Positions 25,011 to 39,013 of a DNA stretch of 64,000 nt are shown here, in pieces. The stretch spans positions 20,375,024 through 20,439,023 of the forward strand of contig OY987231.1 of assembly GCA_963920705.1 (NCBI GenBank), given 5' to 3'. The position numbers and the translations under genes are program-made. Numbering within the stretch: the stretch's first letter is position 1; each line of letters opens with the position of its first letter. The notes under the pieces are model-generated. The model ran no database searches. It had not been told where the DNA came from and saw only the letters and a program-made list of their open reading frames with translations. The stretch comes from Odiellus spinosus. Taxonomy: Eukaryota; Arthropoda; Arachnida; Opiliones; Phalangiidae.

Positions 25011-25504
25011 GTCATCGTATAAAAATTTTAATTTTAATTTATTTGGAATTTCAATTTTACATTTCAATTGAATTTCAATAAAAACGCCTCTATCCAAAGG
25101 TGTAAAATTATAATCCTTAAACTATTTTTCAAAAAATGATGACAGTATGACTTTAAAAGACGACCAATAAATAGCGAGTTAACGTCGATGACCTTCGCGA
25201 GATGGCGTTTATAATCCATTTGAATCGGCTTTACTTTTGAAGGGAACGTATAGTATAGAGTTCATTAAAGTTTTAATCACGATGTTTCACGGTTGAATTT
25301 CCCATTAGACCAATGCTGCAGCCTCAAATCATTTAGTGTGGCTTTGATTTCTATATGTTAGGATATAAATGGTGAGCTTATTTATGGGAAACCATAAGAA
25401 TTTGAAAAGTTCAAGAGAATATGTTACAACACGAGAATACTTGAGGCGAATTGTTACATAATGTTTAACTCCATTAAACTCATTTTGAACACTATACATA
25501 TCAT

Positions 25505-25922
25505 CAGAGGTATATAATAACCCCCTTCGAGGGGAAGTATGAAAGCCCCTATACTACCAATGCTAAAAATCACGAACAACAAGAGCCCGCTGCTGACTAT
25601 CTAGGCCACTAGCTCGCGCTGGACTTCTCAATGTCGCTACTCTAGTAAATGGTCTTTGTATAAACAAGACGGCTCAATTTGTGTTTAGAACTTCCTGTCT
25701 CGGGAGTCAGGCTGTCTGTTAAAATGGAGTCGAAGGTTGACTTCAGCTCGCGAGTTCCGGAAGTGTGCGTAGGGAAAATTTAGTGAGGTTCAAAATGGTG
25801 TAACTATTTTTTGGGAGTAAAGCGGTGTGTCGATCCGCCGCGATTTACGCCGGGCACTTGTTGTTCGTCGATTTTGCCTACCTTTCATACTTCCCCCCGA
25901 AGGGGGTTATTATATACCTCTG
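25505..25922 (-). mobile_element. Family 2 MITE, copy b
   Basis: 418 bp, opposite orientation to copy a, exact 7-bp duplication ATATCAT (25498-25504, 25923-25929). Confidence 0.95.
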
Positions 25923-25929
25923 ATATCAT

Positions 25930-27836
25930 TTACCTCTTAACTAGGTATGACTTCGATTATGAACTCAGTTCGTTCATTCCCAGATCTCATAAATTAGTTC
26001 TTGGTTTGAAGTACTGGTAAAGGAAAGGTCAATTAGATTAACACCACGCCCCTTTTAACAGTACGTAATATGTAGGAATGCAGTTTTCTGGCGGTGACGT
26101 TTAGAACAAGTTATAGGGTTTAATTGAACGCCTATACATCTGATTGACAAGTTCAGCATACATTTAATTAAATAAATTTAATTATAAAAATTCTTCATAT
26201 CTTCAGATACACATTTTAACTCTTTGATAGTGACTTCAAACTCTGTAGTGTAAAATAAAAATTGACTTTCGTACCCTCAAATGATTTCCGTACACTTCTT
26301 GACAACTTTGGTCATTTTGCTAACCCTTAATTCGTGAACAAAAGTATTTAGTGTGATATCGCAATAATACCGGTATAGTTCTCAATTAATTTACTTCCGA
26401 AAACCTTTTAAAGGAATAATATTTTCCGTTCGAAAGTAAAGAACGCCAACTCATAGTGCACTGCAACTTTTTAATTGGGCTCAGGTGGGCGTATATCCGG
26501 TCCACCCCTATCTTGTAAGAGATCCACAGTGAATCCCCAATTGAGTTGGAAAATTGACAAGACACCGGAAACTCTCTGTTTAATTAACTAACAGTCTCTC
26601 TTGAATCTCGAATATTTTAAAGAAAAATTATATACTCAATAGAAGCTAAGAATCACCACAGTAATTTTTCCGTGCAAATTATTGGATGCCTAGGTTTTTG
26701 AAGTTTAAATCTTGTTTTTTACCTGTGGTTCAAGTGAGGCTGTCAGGGATTCTTCGTGAACTCCAAATGGAAACTGATTAGCATTTTTGGAAAGGTCATT
26801 AAAAAATTATTTAAAATATATATTCATTTGTCATAGTATTTTATAATCCACGTTTTCGAAAAATTTAAAAATAAAAATTCCCTAAATACTAGTACGTCAT
26901 CACTACGATCACGTGGCTATTGTAGAGCCTATAAATGATTCTTGCTCATTCTGGGGATTCACTGGCGAACCATTTAATAAATGTCATCTAAGCGAGTTAA
27001 AATAATTTTAAATCAAATATTTAAAATCATACTTTACCATCCCCTTTAAAAAAACGTTCATTTAAAATTTGCAAGTTAAATTTCAAAGTATATTAAAACA
27101 AACGATTTATCAATGTCCTATTTTCTCTCTATTATCTAGGATAGGTTAAATGGTGTATAGATATTGAGTAAGCGAATAATATAAGTTTACAATTGTTTCC
27201 CAAGAGAACAACAATTACTTTACATATTAGTTGAAAGATTATCCATCATCTGGTCGCGGCCATCGCGGTCATCTTGATGATAGTCTTATAAGTTCATTGA
27301 TTCTAAATTACACCTGGGTACGAGAATGGGGTCGCCCAGTCCCAGACATATGACGAATTATTTATTTTTTTTTCTCTCCGAAGAGTTTTTGTTCGGTATA
27401 ATTTCCGATTTTTACAATTTCCGTTGGTTCCAATTAGAAACTTAACTACCCCGAGGGTCGATTCCATTAGAAAGAGCGCGTGTCTTTCAAGGTACATACA
27501 TGATTCCCTCGCTTTGGTATAAAGTTAAGGTCCAAGTTATTTAATACATGGTACGTTTTCTTCGTTTTTTTTTTCTTTTTGTTGTCTTTTTTAAATTACG
27601 CGTCCGCCTTTCTCCCTATTAGTTCGCGTGATCGGGATTGAAGATGTATTTTATAGACGAAAAAAGTAGGGAAGCTCTAAACTTTACGAAGTTTTGGAGG
27701 TAACACCAGGTGTAACATCGACGGGAAATAAGATCATTTGACTTCCCAGGCACGATCCAACCAAAGACTTGTTCGTATTGAATTTTTCAATCGATCTAAG
27801 ATATTTACAGTTACAGTTTAAAATGACAAGTTTTAT
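25930..27836. other. No gene recognised
   Basis: Non-coding apart from one family 8 copy. Confidence 0.45.
26705..26975 (+). repeat. Family 8 dispersed repeat
   Basis: Shares CTCCAAATGGAAA, TTATAATCCAC, TACGTCATCACTA and GTGGCTATTGTAGA blocks, in the same order, with the copy at 18,370. Confidence 0.6.
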
Positions 27837-28178
27837 CAGAAGCCGATGAAACCCTCCTTTGAAGTCTACTACTCTAATGTTCCATATAGCGCTCCTCTCT
27901 GTATGGGGAAAATTCCCAATTTTAGGAGATCGGAGGGGTCCTACTTCATACCCCCCTGTCTACGTAAAATTGGAAATACTCTCGCTCCACAAACGACGAC
28001 GTTTTTTTTTTTGACGAACTCCAAGGCTGCTAGAGATATTCGCTGGACGAACTCCCGCTCCGAAAATATCTACCGTTGGGAGGCGTACGAATCGCGCCTT
28101 TTGAGAATAACCCATGCAGAGAGGGGTAGACAAGACCCGGGAGTAATAGACTTCAAAGGAGGGTTTCATCGGCTTCTG
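27837..28178 (-). mobile_element. Family 1 MITE, copy 8
   Basis: 342 bp, subfamily beta. Flanks GTTTTAT and TCAATAG do not match. Confidence 0.9.
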
Positions 28179-29640
28179 TCAATAGGCAAATTAAGACTAG
28201 TGTATGCAAAGCAATATTCGCCCAAGGAAAGGTCGGGAAGATATGCAAAAGATATTTAACCTCACTTCGATACAAAGCATTCAATCTTTTGTTTTTAATT
28301 GGTTAGTCCTGTTGTGTTTAATTTATATTGGATATCTCTTGCCATCAAATATCGAATCAAATCAAATGATCAAATGATATAATTAATAGACAATATTAAT
28401 TTTAAAAAATAGATGCAATAACGTCTACTCCAAACTACTTTCTAATACCAGAAGTCAATTAAAAAACTCTTCGGGGAAGTTACAAAATTACTGAAGAAAA
28501 AATTTTCGTTTTCGCGTGTGGATATGAGGCACTTTAGAAAGTCCACGAGTTTGTTAGTCATTTTGTTAGTCAACTACTATATAGACTTTGATCAAAAGTC
28601 AACTTCTCGAATATGTTTTCTTGCATGATCATTAAAGTTAACGAAACGAGAGTTTCATTTTAAACTGATTTTCCCTTTACTGATTAGAATCTTAAAATTT
28701 GCACTTCATAATCCTAATTTTAACTCGGTAGTATTTGACGTTTTGATACCGTGAAACTAACGGTTATAGTCAGCCCAGGAAAAGTTATTCAATTTTGAAG
28801 AATTTGTAGAAATAAGATATATTCGAAAATTAACTTTTTCACAAAGAAAATGACATGGTACTGAATGAAAAACATTATTTACGAGACATTTCGAGCCGAG
28901 GCCCTTCTTCAGTCGGTTGTTAGGGTTACTTCGTAACCTTTTAACCTTTTAGTAAATAAAGTTTTTCATTCAATACCACATCGTTTTATGTGTAAAAAAA
29001 GTTTATTTTCAACTAAGCCTAGCTTTCCTCGTGCTGCCAATGTTGATTGTTCTCTACTTTCAAAATTTATTAACGTTTCTGCAGCATAACTACGATATTA
29101 ATGACCTTTTCTTGATAGTTAGAATAGAACCACAACCATCATTGATGCGAATGGGTCTAGGATTATAAAAAAATAAAAAAATTGGTCGTTTGATGATGAT
29201 GCTCGGTGTCATTTTGGCACTAATGCTCTTGTCGACACTTCCGGAAGGCTGAAAAAAAGCGATTTCATTGAGAAGTTTTAGGTTTTAAACCGAGCTTTAA
29301 AAAAGCAAACACGAAATTGGAGAGGGGAAAATCTCTCGCACCTGTTACGCATTTTTATATTTGGTTCTAGTGAAAGAATTAAGGCGCGCGCGAGCTTAAA
29401 AATTCCAGTCAATTATAATTAAATATTTAACAAAAATTTTATTTATCGACACGACTTGTAATATACAGGATGCTAAATTTGTTGATTAGAATTTAAATAA
29501 TATAATTTCAGCTTTTTACGTCCGTCAGTCAGTATATCTCTTGTCTACCATCTGCTAATTTAACGCAATACCTGAAAAAAGATTTTAAACAAACTTGCGT
29601 AAAGGTATGAAAATACAAATAATTTTAACTAAAAATTATT
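28179..29640. other. No gene recognised
   Basis: Non-coding; holds one palindromic element (28,812-29,012). Confidence 0.45.
28812..29012. repeat. Short palindromic element
   Basis: Imperfect inverted arms of about 60 bp: ATGGTACTGAATGAAAAAC at 28,854 is mirrored by GTTTTTCATTCAATACCAC at 28,961. The loop on the minus strand reads CTGAAGA, a small stem, then GAAATGTC. No target duplication seen. Confidence 0.6.
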
Positions 29641-30080
29641 TTAAGAATGCTAAAATAATGAGAAAAACAATAATATAACTCACCAAAAATATTTCGTTAT
29701 TTTATAATCAATTTCCAAAGTTCCGAAACTTGCAGATGCTAAGCCTTGGCTGCCTAGCTCGGCGAACTAGGCGAGCACAAGCCGTATTTTTTTAATATTC
29801 CCGTCTGATCTAGTCGCCAATCACGAGCGAGTACGCGTATTTATAAAATACGCGTACTCGCTCGTGATTGGCGACAAGAACAGCCGCGAATATTAAAAAA
29901 AAAAAAAAAAATACAGGTCGTGCTAAGCCTAGTTCACCGAGCTAAGCAGCCTAGGCTTAGCATCGGAACTTTGGAAATTGATTATAAAATAAATATTTTT
30001 GGTGAGTTATATTGTTTTTCTCATTATTTTAGCATTCTTAATCGATTAAAAATAGGTTGTTTCGGCCTTTCATTCTCCCT
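29641..30080. mobile_element. Family 5 TTAA element, copy b, left end lost
   Basis: Matches copy a from TTAAGAATGCTAAAATAATG onward, with the same central palindrome (29,813-29,875), and ends CATTCTCCCT-TTAA. The outermost 45 bp or so of the left arm are absent. Confidence 0.85.
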
Positions 30081-30084
30081 TTAA

Positions 30085-32045
30085 AGGGAGACTATATATT
30101 TTCTTTAAAAATGTGAAGCTTAATTATTGCTATTTTATAATATAAATTTATCATCCTGCTATTAATTATTTGAAGATATAAAACAAAGAAAACATTTTTA
30201 TCTATTAATAATCCGCTAAATGAGCGTCAGTGACGGAGATCTTCAAAATTAATGGCCATAAAGTACAACGGCCAAGCTTGTTAAATGTATTTATGATTGC
30301 CATATAAATCTAACATATATATAGGAAACGGAAGCTCGTTACGATCATTTCCGTTACGTCGGAAATCCCCTGTCGTGCGTGATGTGAGGGCTCGAAAAAT
30401 TATATACCTTTTAATTATATCGCGAGAAAATCTCCGCACTATTTTTTTTATTATAAAATAACAAGAGCCTAATCCATGTGAAAGGTAGAACCTGGGGTTG
30501 AACGTCGGAAGTGGATTTTTTTTAGCATTAATTAGTAAAATACCTGTCATATATTAACGGCCGGTGATTGATTCGGACAAACAGTGTTTAACAGTATCTC
30601 AATTACTTCCCAAAGTAAATTGTTGACCATTATACATATCTTAAAGAAGCAAGGGATACTGTTTTCAAAATGTCTAATTCTTTTTTATTTTATTTTATTA
30701 TTTAGTTAGACCAGGGTATTTGAAGCAAATCTCTAAATATTCGATGGAAGAATATTTACCCATCAAAATCAATAACCAATTTAAATTTCAAAAGCAATTC
30801 AATGACCAATCACAATTAAAAACCAATTTTCAACCAATAAAAGATTGTCGCGTGATAGAGGCCCCAGCTCCTCTAGACTGTAACCATGGCAACGCTCGCG
30901 CCAAAAGCGCGCCTCCAACGTTCTTTACACTCAAACGGAAATAGCCAAAAAGAGCAAAAAGAGCTTTTCCGAGTGTAAAAGTGGAATCATTTTGTCGGTA
31001 ATAGCTAAAATAATATAGTTTTCGCTTTGGCAAGAAATATTATTATATTTTTTATTCGTAATTAAATATCTAGAAATTAACTGGTCTAATTAAGTGGCCT
31101 CGTTAATCTCGTGATTGGCTATTGACTTGCTTTTCAAAATGACAAAAATTACCTTATTTTGGATATCTATTTTGAACACCAAGTAAATATTTCCATTTAT
31201 TACCAAAATCGATCTATTTTAACCTTTTTTTCTACCATAAAAACACTAACTCGAAATTCTCGAACCCGTGCAGGTTTTCTGGCCCCTTTAAATAAATATA
31301 ACACTTGATAACTACAGTCATCGATTTCCAATTTAATTGCTAGGCAAATACCAGATGTTATACTCTAAACGTATTTATAATCTCATCGATTATCTTTAGC
31401 CATCAATTGAATTTGATATGTTCTGAATTAGGATTGCAGTGCATTTTTTTTTATGAATGTGTAGTAAAAATTAACAGCACAGGCTTTTGTTTTCATCAAT
31501 AATACGATATGGTGCCTACTAATACTGTGTACTACTAAAAAAATATGGTCAGACTTCATGAAAAAGGGTTGTAGTGGTATTTAGAATGGCTAATACCATA
31601 AACTCACAAAAGAAAATAGAGAACCTTGCTATAATTTAGAGATCCGTAGCCTAGAAAAAATCGGGTTTTAATCACAATGAAAGAGATGATCTTCTATGAT
31701 ACTGAAGATCATTTATCGAATTTTATTAGCTTTTAATCATATTAAGAACTCCTTGAAGAACCTATGAACTCGAGGTGGGGGTATAGATAGACCCATCCTT
31801 GCGAAACTATAATTTAAATAGAAAAGAGTACTATAGGAAGTAATTGACTTTGTGTGAAACTAAAAGATCTATAGCTTTTGCAATTATAAAGAAAAAGAAA
31901 AGCAGGCAAATTTTGGCTGTGTTCAATATTTGGTAGGTAACGTTACTACCTGAAATTTATCGTAAAATGAATTACAATTTGTCAGTGTATTCGAGGAGTG
32001 AACTGAACTCGATTGGTATACAAGTTTTTTTTGGATAATTTAGGC
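30085..32045. other. No gene recognised
   Basis: AT-rich non-coding sequence. Short open frames show no recognisable domain. Confidence 0.5.
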
Positions 32046-32384
32046 CAGAAGCCGATGAAACCCTCCTTTGAAGTCTACTACTCCAATGTTCCATATAGCG
32101 CTCCTCTCTGTATGGGTAAAATTCCCAATTTTACGAGTTAGAAGGGGTCCTACTTCATCCCCCCTGTCTACGGAAAATTGGAAATTCTCTCTCTCCACAA
32201 ACGACGACGTTTTTTTTTGACGAACTCCGAGGCTGCTAGAGATATTCGCTCGACGAACTCCCGCTCCGAAAACATCTACCGTTAGAAGGCGTACGAATCG
32301 CGCCTTTTGAGAATAACCCATACAGAGAGGGGTAGACAAGACCCGGGAGTAATAGACTTCAAAGGAGGGTTTCATCGGCTTCTG
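32046..32384 (-). mobile_element. Family 1 MITE, copy 9
   Basis: 339 bp, subfamily alpha, exact 7-bp duplication TTTAGGC (32039-32045, 32385-32391). Confidence 0.95.
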
Positions 32385-32391
32385 TTTAGGC

Positions 32392-33090
32392 TAATAATGT
32401 ACATATTGTAAGACGCGTTCTAAGGTCAATTAACTATTACTTAAGGAAACATTGTGTTTAAAATAGTTACCGGTAGTAACAAAGTCCATCCATTGACCTA
32501 TGTTGGTATAAATTGTTGAGGGTGGAGGTGCCGCTTCTAAGTAGTCAGTCAGTTGAGACAGTGAATGGAAATCAGGGCGATGACATTCGAGACATCTTTA
32601 GACCCTTCAAGCATGGAAAAAAATATCATTGTAGTTTTTTTTTATATAGGTATTATCAATGGAAATGCACTGTCGTTTTTACGAGATTTCTCTCATATAT
32701 CGCGAAGGCGGGATTTTAAAGCAAAAATATTTTCCAGAGCCTGACGAAGATCCAAACATCCTCTCCTTTATCTTTGATAAATAATCTCGCCCAGGGTCTT
32801 ATACAGTTCAAAGTTTTTTTTTTTTTTTTCATTAAATGCCCTCTACCTTCTTTTAATGAGCTACGCGCCAATAGAGTATACGGGATTTATTCGTATTTAG
32901 GTGTGGTCCCTCTTACAATGATACGCAATAGTGCTTCCTTTTGTGTCTACTCATTGTTAAAATTTCTAGCGATTGTTTGTCTGAAGTTAATGAATATTTG
33001 GCAATGCTTTTACTTTGATATAAGCGGTTAGCGTACCAGTTCTTCAGTATTTCTGAGATAGTACTGGAACCTTTACATCTAAATGTGTTC
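32392..33090. other. No gene recognised
   Basis: Non-coding as far as I can see. Confidence 0.5.
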
Positions 33091-33094
33091 TTAA

Positions 33095-33527
33095 AGGGAG
33101 AATGCAACCTAATAACAAGTGATTTTTATCGATTCATTATTGTTTAAATAGGCCTAATCCACTACTGAAAATATTTACAAACAAATATTAAACTAGAAAT
33201 AAATTTAAAACTTACCCTGAAAATAGGCTTAGTGGGATTCATGGAGGTCCCGTTTTCCTCGCGTGTAAGGTCTAGCGACCAAACGCGCGCGACGTAAATC
33301 TCGTGGAGATCTCGCGTGAACGACGGGCCTTTGCTCATTGGTCGCTAGACCTTACACGGACGCGATTCAGGATCTCCATGAATCTCGCTAAGCCTATTTT
33401 CTGGGTAAGTTTTAAATTTATTTCTAGTGTAATATTTGTATTGTAAACTTTTTATCGATGGATTAGGCCTATTTAAACGATAAGGAATCGATAAAAAAAT
33501 CACTTGTAATTAGGTTGCATTCTCCCT
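33095..33527. mobile_element. Family 4 TTAA element, complete
   Basis: 433 bp between TTAA duplications. Arms of about 200 bp start AGGGAGAATGCAACCTAATA and contain GAAATAAATTTAAAACTTAC and GGCTTAG. The core carries GCGACCAA...TTGGTCGC inverted pieces. Low divergence between arms suggests recent spread. Confidence 0.93.
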
Positions 33528-33531
33528 TTAA

Positions 33532-34583
33532 AGGGAGGATGAAGCTGGAATGATGAAACGATTGTTAATGGATTATTAAAAATAATATTTCTTGGCGTAT
33601 TAAATAATTTCGGAAGTTCACCGTGCAGTCAAAGGTCATAACAGAGTTCATGTTGCATTTTTGAAGAGAGTTTTAATGGAAGGCGCTCTTCAAGAACTAA
33701 AAAATTTAATTTAATCTAATAAAACATCGTCGTCCACCCACAAGCTTTCGCGTACGTCGACGACGATAATTTCCCAATATATATTTAGAAATGTAACTAA
33801 ACTGTACATAACTTGTACGAGGAAAATCAATCAATCAGTCAATGAAATCCAGAGGCATTTTAAAAAAAATGGTAAAAACCTCACTTTAATAAATGAACTG
33901 TCAAACTTTTGAAGAAAAGTTCACGATCGTTCGCAATATTATCTAAAATATTTGAAATGAAATATAATTTTCAACCACTTGTTTTTATTAACTAATATAT
34001 TTAATTCACGACCAGTGCGTGTCGCATTTTTAATGATCTCTCTAATTACCGTGACATTTTTTTCCATAAAATTCGAATAAAAAATTGGTAATAATAATCT
34101 TGAAATTTGAGTTGACGCGTAATTATAAAGGTTGAGTTTTTGAAATATATTTTTTTAACCGAGAGGTTCCTTATGGAACTATGTAGTAAACCTTCTTTGA
34201 CCAGTGGTCCATGGACGGTAATTGGGGCGAATGTCCCTCATTGCTCTGGTAATCACGCGTTACTTTAGAGATCAAAATCCTTGCTAAATTCATCCCTTTT
34301 GGTCGCTATTTGATGGCCCCTCCTACATTATAAAACTTCCAAAATATTCGCTCGGATCCTTGCACCCATGGGACATGGTTCTGATATCTCGAAATGGTAC
34401 GAAAACTGCCCCCTTTTTATATAAAAGGGATAGTATCACGATCTGGAGGAAGAAAGCATATTTGCGTTTTTCCCTAAAAATTAATTAAAAAATATGCAAT
34501 AATGCATGTTATGGCGTTACAAGCTAGTCTGCAGTCTAAACTGAAGCCTCAGTTAAAATAATAACACGCTCTATAGGCTTAAA
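33532..34583. other. No gene recognised
   Basis: Non-coding AT-rich sequence. Confidence 0.5.
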
Positions 34584-34921
34584 CAGAAGCCGATGAAACC
34601 CTCCTTTGAAGTCTATTACTCCATGGTCTTGTCTACCCCTCTCTGTATGGGTTAGTTTCAAAAAGCGCGATTCGTACGCCTCCTAACGATAGATATTTTC
34701 GAAGCGGGAGTTCGTCGAGCGAATATCTCTAGCAGCCTTGGAGTTCGTCAAAAAAACGTCGTCGTTTGTGGAGAGAGAGAATTTCCAATTTTCCGTAGAC
34801 AGGGGGGTATGAAGTAGGACCCCTCCGATCTCGTAAAATTGGGAATTTTACCCATACAGAGAGGAGCGCTATATCGAACATTAGAGTAGTAGACTTCAAA
34901 GGAGGGTTTCATCTACTTCTG
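34584..34921 (+). mobile_element. Family 1 MITE, copy 10
   Basis: 338 bp, subfamily beta, exact 7-bp duplication GCTTAAA. The right end reads ATCTACTTCTG instead of ATCGGCTTCTG, as in copy 16. Confidence 0.95.
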
Positions 34922-34928
34922 GCTTAAA

Positions 34929-36027
34929 TAGTAGAAAAAAGTCAAATTAAGTTTCCAATTTAGTTTTTTGTCGAGTGACAATGCTAAAACGTCATCAAAC
35001 TTAGGTAATATTAGGTCATTGAAAAAAGGCCTAAATTGCTGATGTCAATTGATCAAATAAATCGACAAAGTTAGGTTAGTTTCGGAGGGATCAAACTGGA
35101 TCACTTGAACCTAAATCTGCAATTTCGAGGTAACCACTATGAACTGTAAAATCTGTACTCAGTTACGTAATCACTTTAGTGCAGCCAAAGCTACAGGAAT
35201 TTGCAACAACCAATAATTTTGTTGGTTAACTAACTATATTTCTTCCGCATCCTCGATGTATCTCGTGACTGTTAATTAAAATTAATCATAATATGCCCAA
35301 ATATACGTGGTACTAACACTTTAAGTATAAACGATTCGAACTAAAAGCCACGAAATGAAGGCTGGTATTCGACCGCGGTATGTCATTTTTAAATTACATT
35401 TTTCCTCAACGGGGCCAAACTGTTTACTTACCTCAATTAAAAACACATAATTTCTAAAAAAACCTTTTAAACTTTTAATCTTTTGTACACACCAATATAT
35501 GGAGTTTTAAATTTTTAAATCTTTAAATTCTCATTCGAAACAACAGTACCACTCGTTGTTTCAAAAGTAATATAATCTTTTCCTCGCAAAAGTTAAATAT
35601 AAATAATTGTTGCAAATTAAAGAAGGATACTTATTTACGAGAAAGATAATTAATAAAAAATAAGCCGGGACATTTTAAATAGACATCAGAGCGCGGCGAC
35701 ACAACGTTTCAAATCTTACAAGATTATTTGTATATAAGTACCCTTTTTTAATATTCTACTACCATGACAAAAAACAAAAACTCAAATTGTTGCAAAATTT
35801 CATTTTAAAGCCTTATATTTAAACATTTCTAATAAGTATCTTAAACATTGATGATTTGAAAAATGGCCAAAAAAACATGATAGGTTCTGGGGTGTGCCAA
35901 CGTTTTTTAAGACCCATTGTCAAAATAAAAAGAACGGGGTATTGGTATTGGTCCCACCGCTTTCCCCGTGAAAGCTTTACCCGCCCAATATGCATTAGTT
36001 TGAAGCTTACATCATTAGAGTTCAATT
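34929..36027. other. No gene recognised
   Basis: AT-rich non-coding sequence. Confidence 0.5.
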
Positions 36028-36031
36028 TTAA

Positions 36032-36428
36032 AGGGAGAATGCTACCTAATATCAAATGATTTTTTTTTATCGTTTCCTTATCGTTTAAATAGGCCTAATC
36101 CATCAATAAAAAGTTTACAAAATTAAACTTTTTTTAAACTAGAAATAAATTTAAAACTTACCCGTAAAATAGGCTTAGCGGAATTCAAGGAGATCCGGAT
36201 GCGACCAATCGAATGCGATTGAAAGTCGCGTGAACGACAAGCTTTTGCTCATTGGTCGCTAGACCTTACACGGAGACAATTCAGGATCACTATGAATCCC
36301 GCTAAGCCTATTTTCCGGGTAAATATAAAATTTATTTCTAGGTTAATATTTGTTTTGTAAACTTTTTATTGGTGGGTTAGGCGTATTTAAACGATAAAAA
36401 TCACTTGTTATTAGGTTGCATTCTCCCT
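36032..36428. mobile_element. Family 4 TTAA element, complete, shorter core
   Basis: 397 bp between TTAA duplications with the standard arms. The palindromic core is about 35 bp shorter than in the copies at 33,095 and 59,829. Confidence 0.9.
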
Positions 36429-36432
36429 TTAA

Positions 36433-39013
36433 AGAGTGTTGTAGTTTATATTTTTTACTGTAATACTTTCGATTATTGTAAAAGATAAATTTAAAATATA
36501 AAATAAAACTTAATGACGCCCAGTTTGCGCAAATATGCCTTCATGGGCTCTTAAAACCTTTTTTAAATAAACAATTATATCTCTAAAAGACACGTGCCGT
36601 GTGTCGGTGCTTCGTTATATATGATCTTATGTGTTTATTTAAACATCATAAATGTAAGTCCTAAAAACTAAATCTAATTTGGCGAGTTTGAGATCTTGAA
36701 TAATGTTTTTTGGCATATTTTTTAACAGTCCGAATTGATTAAAATTAACTAATTTTAAGAGTCTAGTATACGTTTAATACATTTTAAAAGTATTATATTT
36801 TAGGCCTGAAATATTTTGTTCTTAAATTTTATTTTGTTACTACAGGCGATCTTAATTTTAAACGAGCGCTGTTTAAGTTTTCCGTCGGTGTTTCAACCAA
36901 TCACGGCGTGGGCGTTTCAGTAATAGTTTGAATAGTAATCGAGTAATCGATTACTTTTAAAAAAAGTAAATCGTCAAGAACAAGTAATAGGTCCATTCCA
37001 TTGACGATTACATTCAACGATTACTCGCGCGTCTACTTTCTGCGTAACTTTTCCATGTACAAAAGATTTGACGTTATCCGTCTATAATTGGCGCATGAAA
37101 CTTGAAAGTAGTTGATGAAAGTAATCGGGTAATCGATTCTGTTTTAATTTTCGTAAAGAAGATCATTCAAAATTGCCAATGATTTCGGGACAATTCGCGA
37201 AATTAGGCTTGAAGAAATTTCAAATGAAAGTTTGTTTTATTTCGAAATGGCCGATGAACCAAAAAAGGTGCTCAATTTTCAATTCTGAACTTCCCGAGCT
37301 ATTTTTGTCTGAAATGTCTTCGAAACGGATGAAATGGGTTTAGGCTTCGTGATTACAGTTCGCGGTAATTTACAATTAATTATCAAAACAACTTTGCGAA
37401 TTGAATTCTCTAATTCTAAATCGAATTCTGGACTTTTTTATATTTGAAATTTCATCGAGTCTAATTTCGGAAATTTGATGATTAACATCAAGTTACCTTT
37501 AAACTTTTAGTTAATTTCTATAAAACAAATTACGCGATTAAAAGTCCAAATTGATTAATAATTATTTATCAGAATCTACTATCTCTTTAAGAGTACATAT
37601 CTATTAAAAATATCTTGTTTTTAGAGTCTACAATATCTTAATTGACAAAATCTTTTTAAGGATATTCCAACACGCATTTAACATTCTGTGAGGAACAGTA
37701 CTACTTAGTCTTGGTATTAATCTAATTGATCCACATTGGCTTAGGTTAGGTTACTAATTTAAGCATAATGTATAATTAAGGATTACCTCTCTTTAAAGAA
37801 GATATAAACAAAAAAAAAACCGGGCCCATTGAATCTTGATGAAGATCAGGTCAACGTAAAAAAATGATGTAAAATTGCATGAACTTTGATTTGTGTAAAA
37901 AAACAAACCCGGCCAAATTTTTAACTTTGTGAAATGTAGTTTTAGTACCAATGCGTATTACATTACAGTTAGGTGATCGACTTTACCCAAATTAAAACTC
38001 TAAAATGATCGACAATGACTTTGATAAGATTAGGTTAATTTTATTTTAACTAATAACCATCGATAATTTTGAAATTGATCATTTTGACCCAAGTCCTTCT
38101 TCTTAACTCGTTAAAAACCCTCAAAATATTATATTACACCGTATTTCTGGTTTAGGAAATAATCATATAAGTTTCTATCAATCAAAAGCTTGAATCGTAA
38201 GGACCCCGTGCATAATTAAATCTTACTTACATTCGTATATAATATTCCGCAGGGCGCATTATCCTAGTAAACATTTTTGGAGTCTGTATCTGATAGGTAA
38301 CCCCTTGATCCTAACGACATCCCGTCTCTAAATACATTATTTCAAGAATTTCGTTTGAGTTTTGTTTCTGACGAGGATCGTATTACGCTCTTTTTAACGC
38401 CTGTCTGCCTAAAATGTTAGTCGAGTGTACAAAAAACGCCACTGAGGCGCGGGGGTCACTCTCTACTGGTCAAGGCTGGCCCGTTGAGCACCACGCCGCG
38501 CGTCGACGGTCCGCCGGCCATGCGACATGCGATACTCTCCCGTCCATATATTTCTATACTTGAAAACATATTTTTTCCCACATTTAGCCTCTCTCCCTGA
38601 CTTTTTTTTCCGCGAAAATCTCTTAAAATCATTCGATTCCACGCATTGCGTAAAATTTGGCGTTACGCTACTCAAGTCCTCCTTATCTATCGTACAGATC
38701 ATCGGATTTAATTTTTAGTACACGAATAAACGCGACTACAATCATTATATCAAACAATTAGTATCGATTTTTTTTCTTTTTTAATTTTTTTTTTTGTCAT
38801 TAAATAGTAATAAGAGCCCTTAACGTGTAAGTGAAGCTAACTTTTCATTCTACAGTGCTTTGATCATACGTAATCAGTCTAACTACACGCAAAGTTATGA
38901 TACACCTGTTTTATCCGTTTGAGTTTTAATTTCAAAACATGCCGCGAGTTTTTATTGCTAAAACACGAGGTCCGTCATATATCGCCCATTAAGCCAGGTT
39001 TCATACATCGATT
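36433..39013. other. No gene recognised; GC-rich patch
   Basis: Non-coding. A locally GC- and CpG-rich patch lies at about 38,446-38,530 (GCCGCGCGTCGACGGTCCGC) and stands out from the AT-rich surroundings. No open frame of interest starts from it. Confidence 0.45.
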
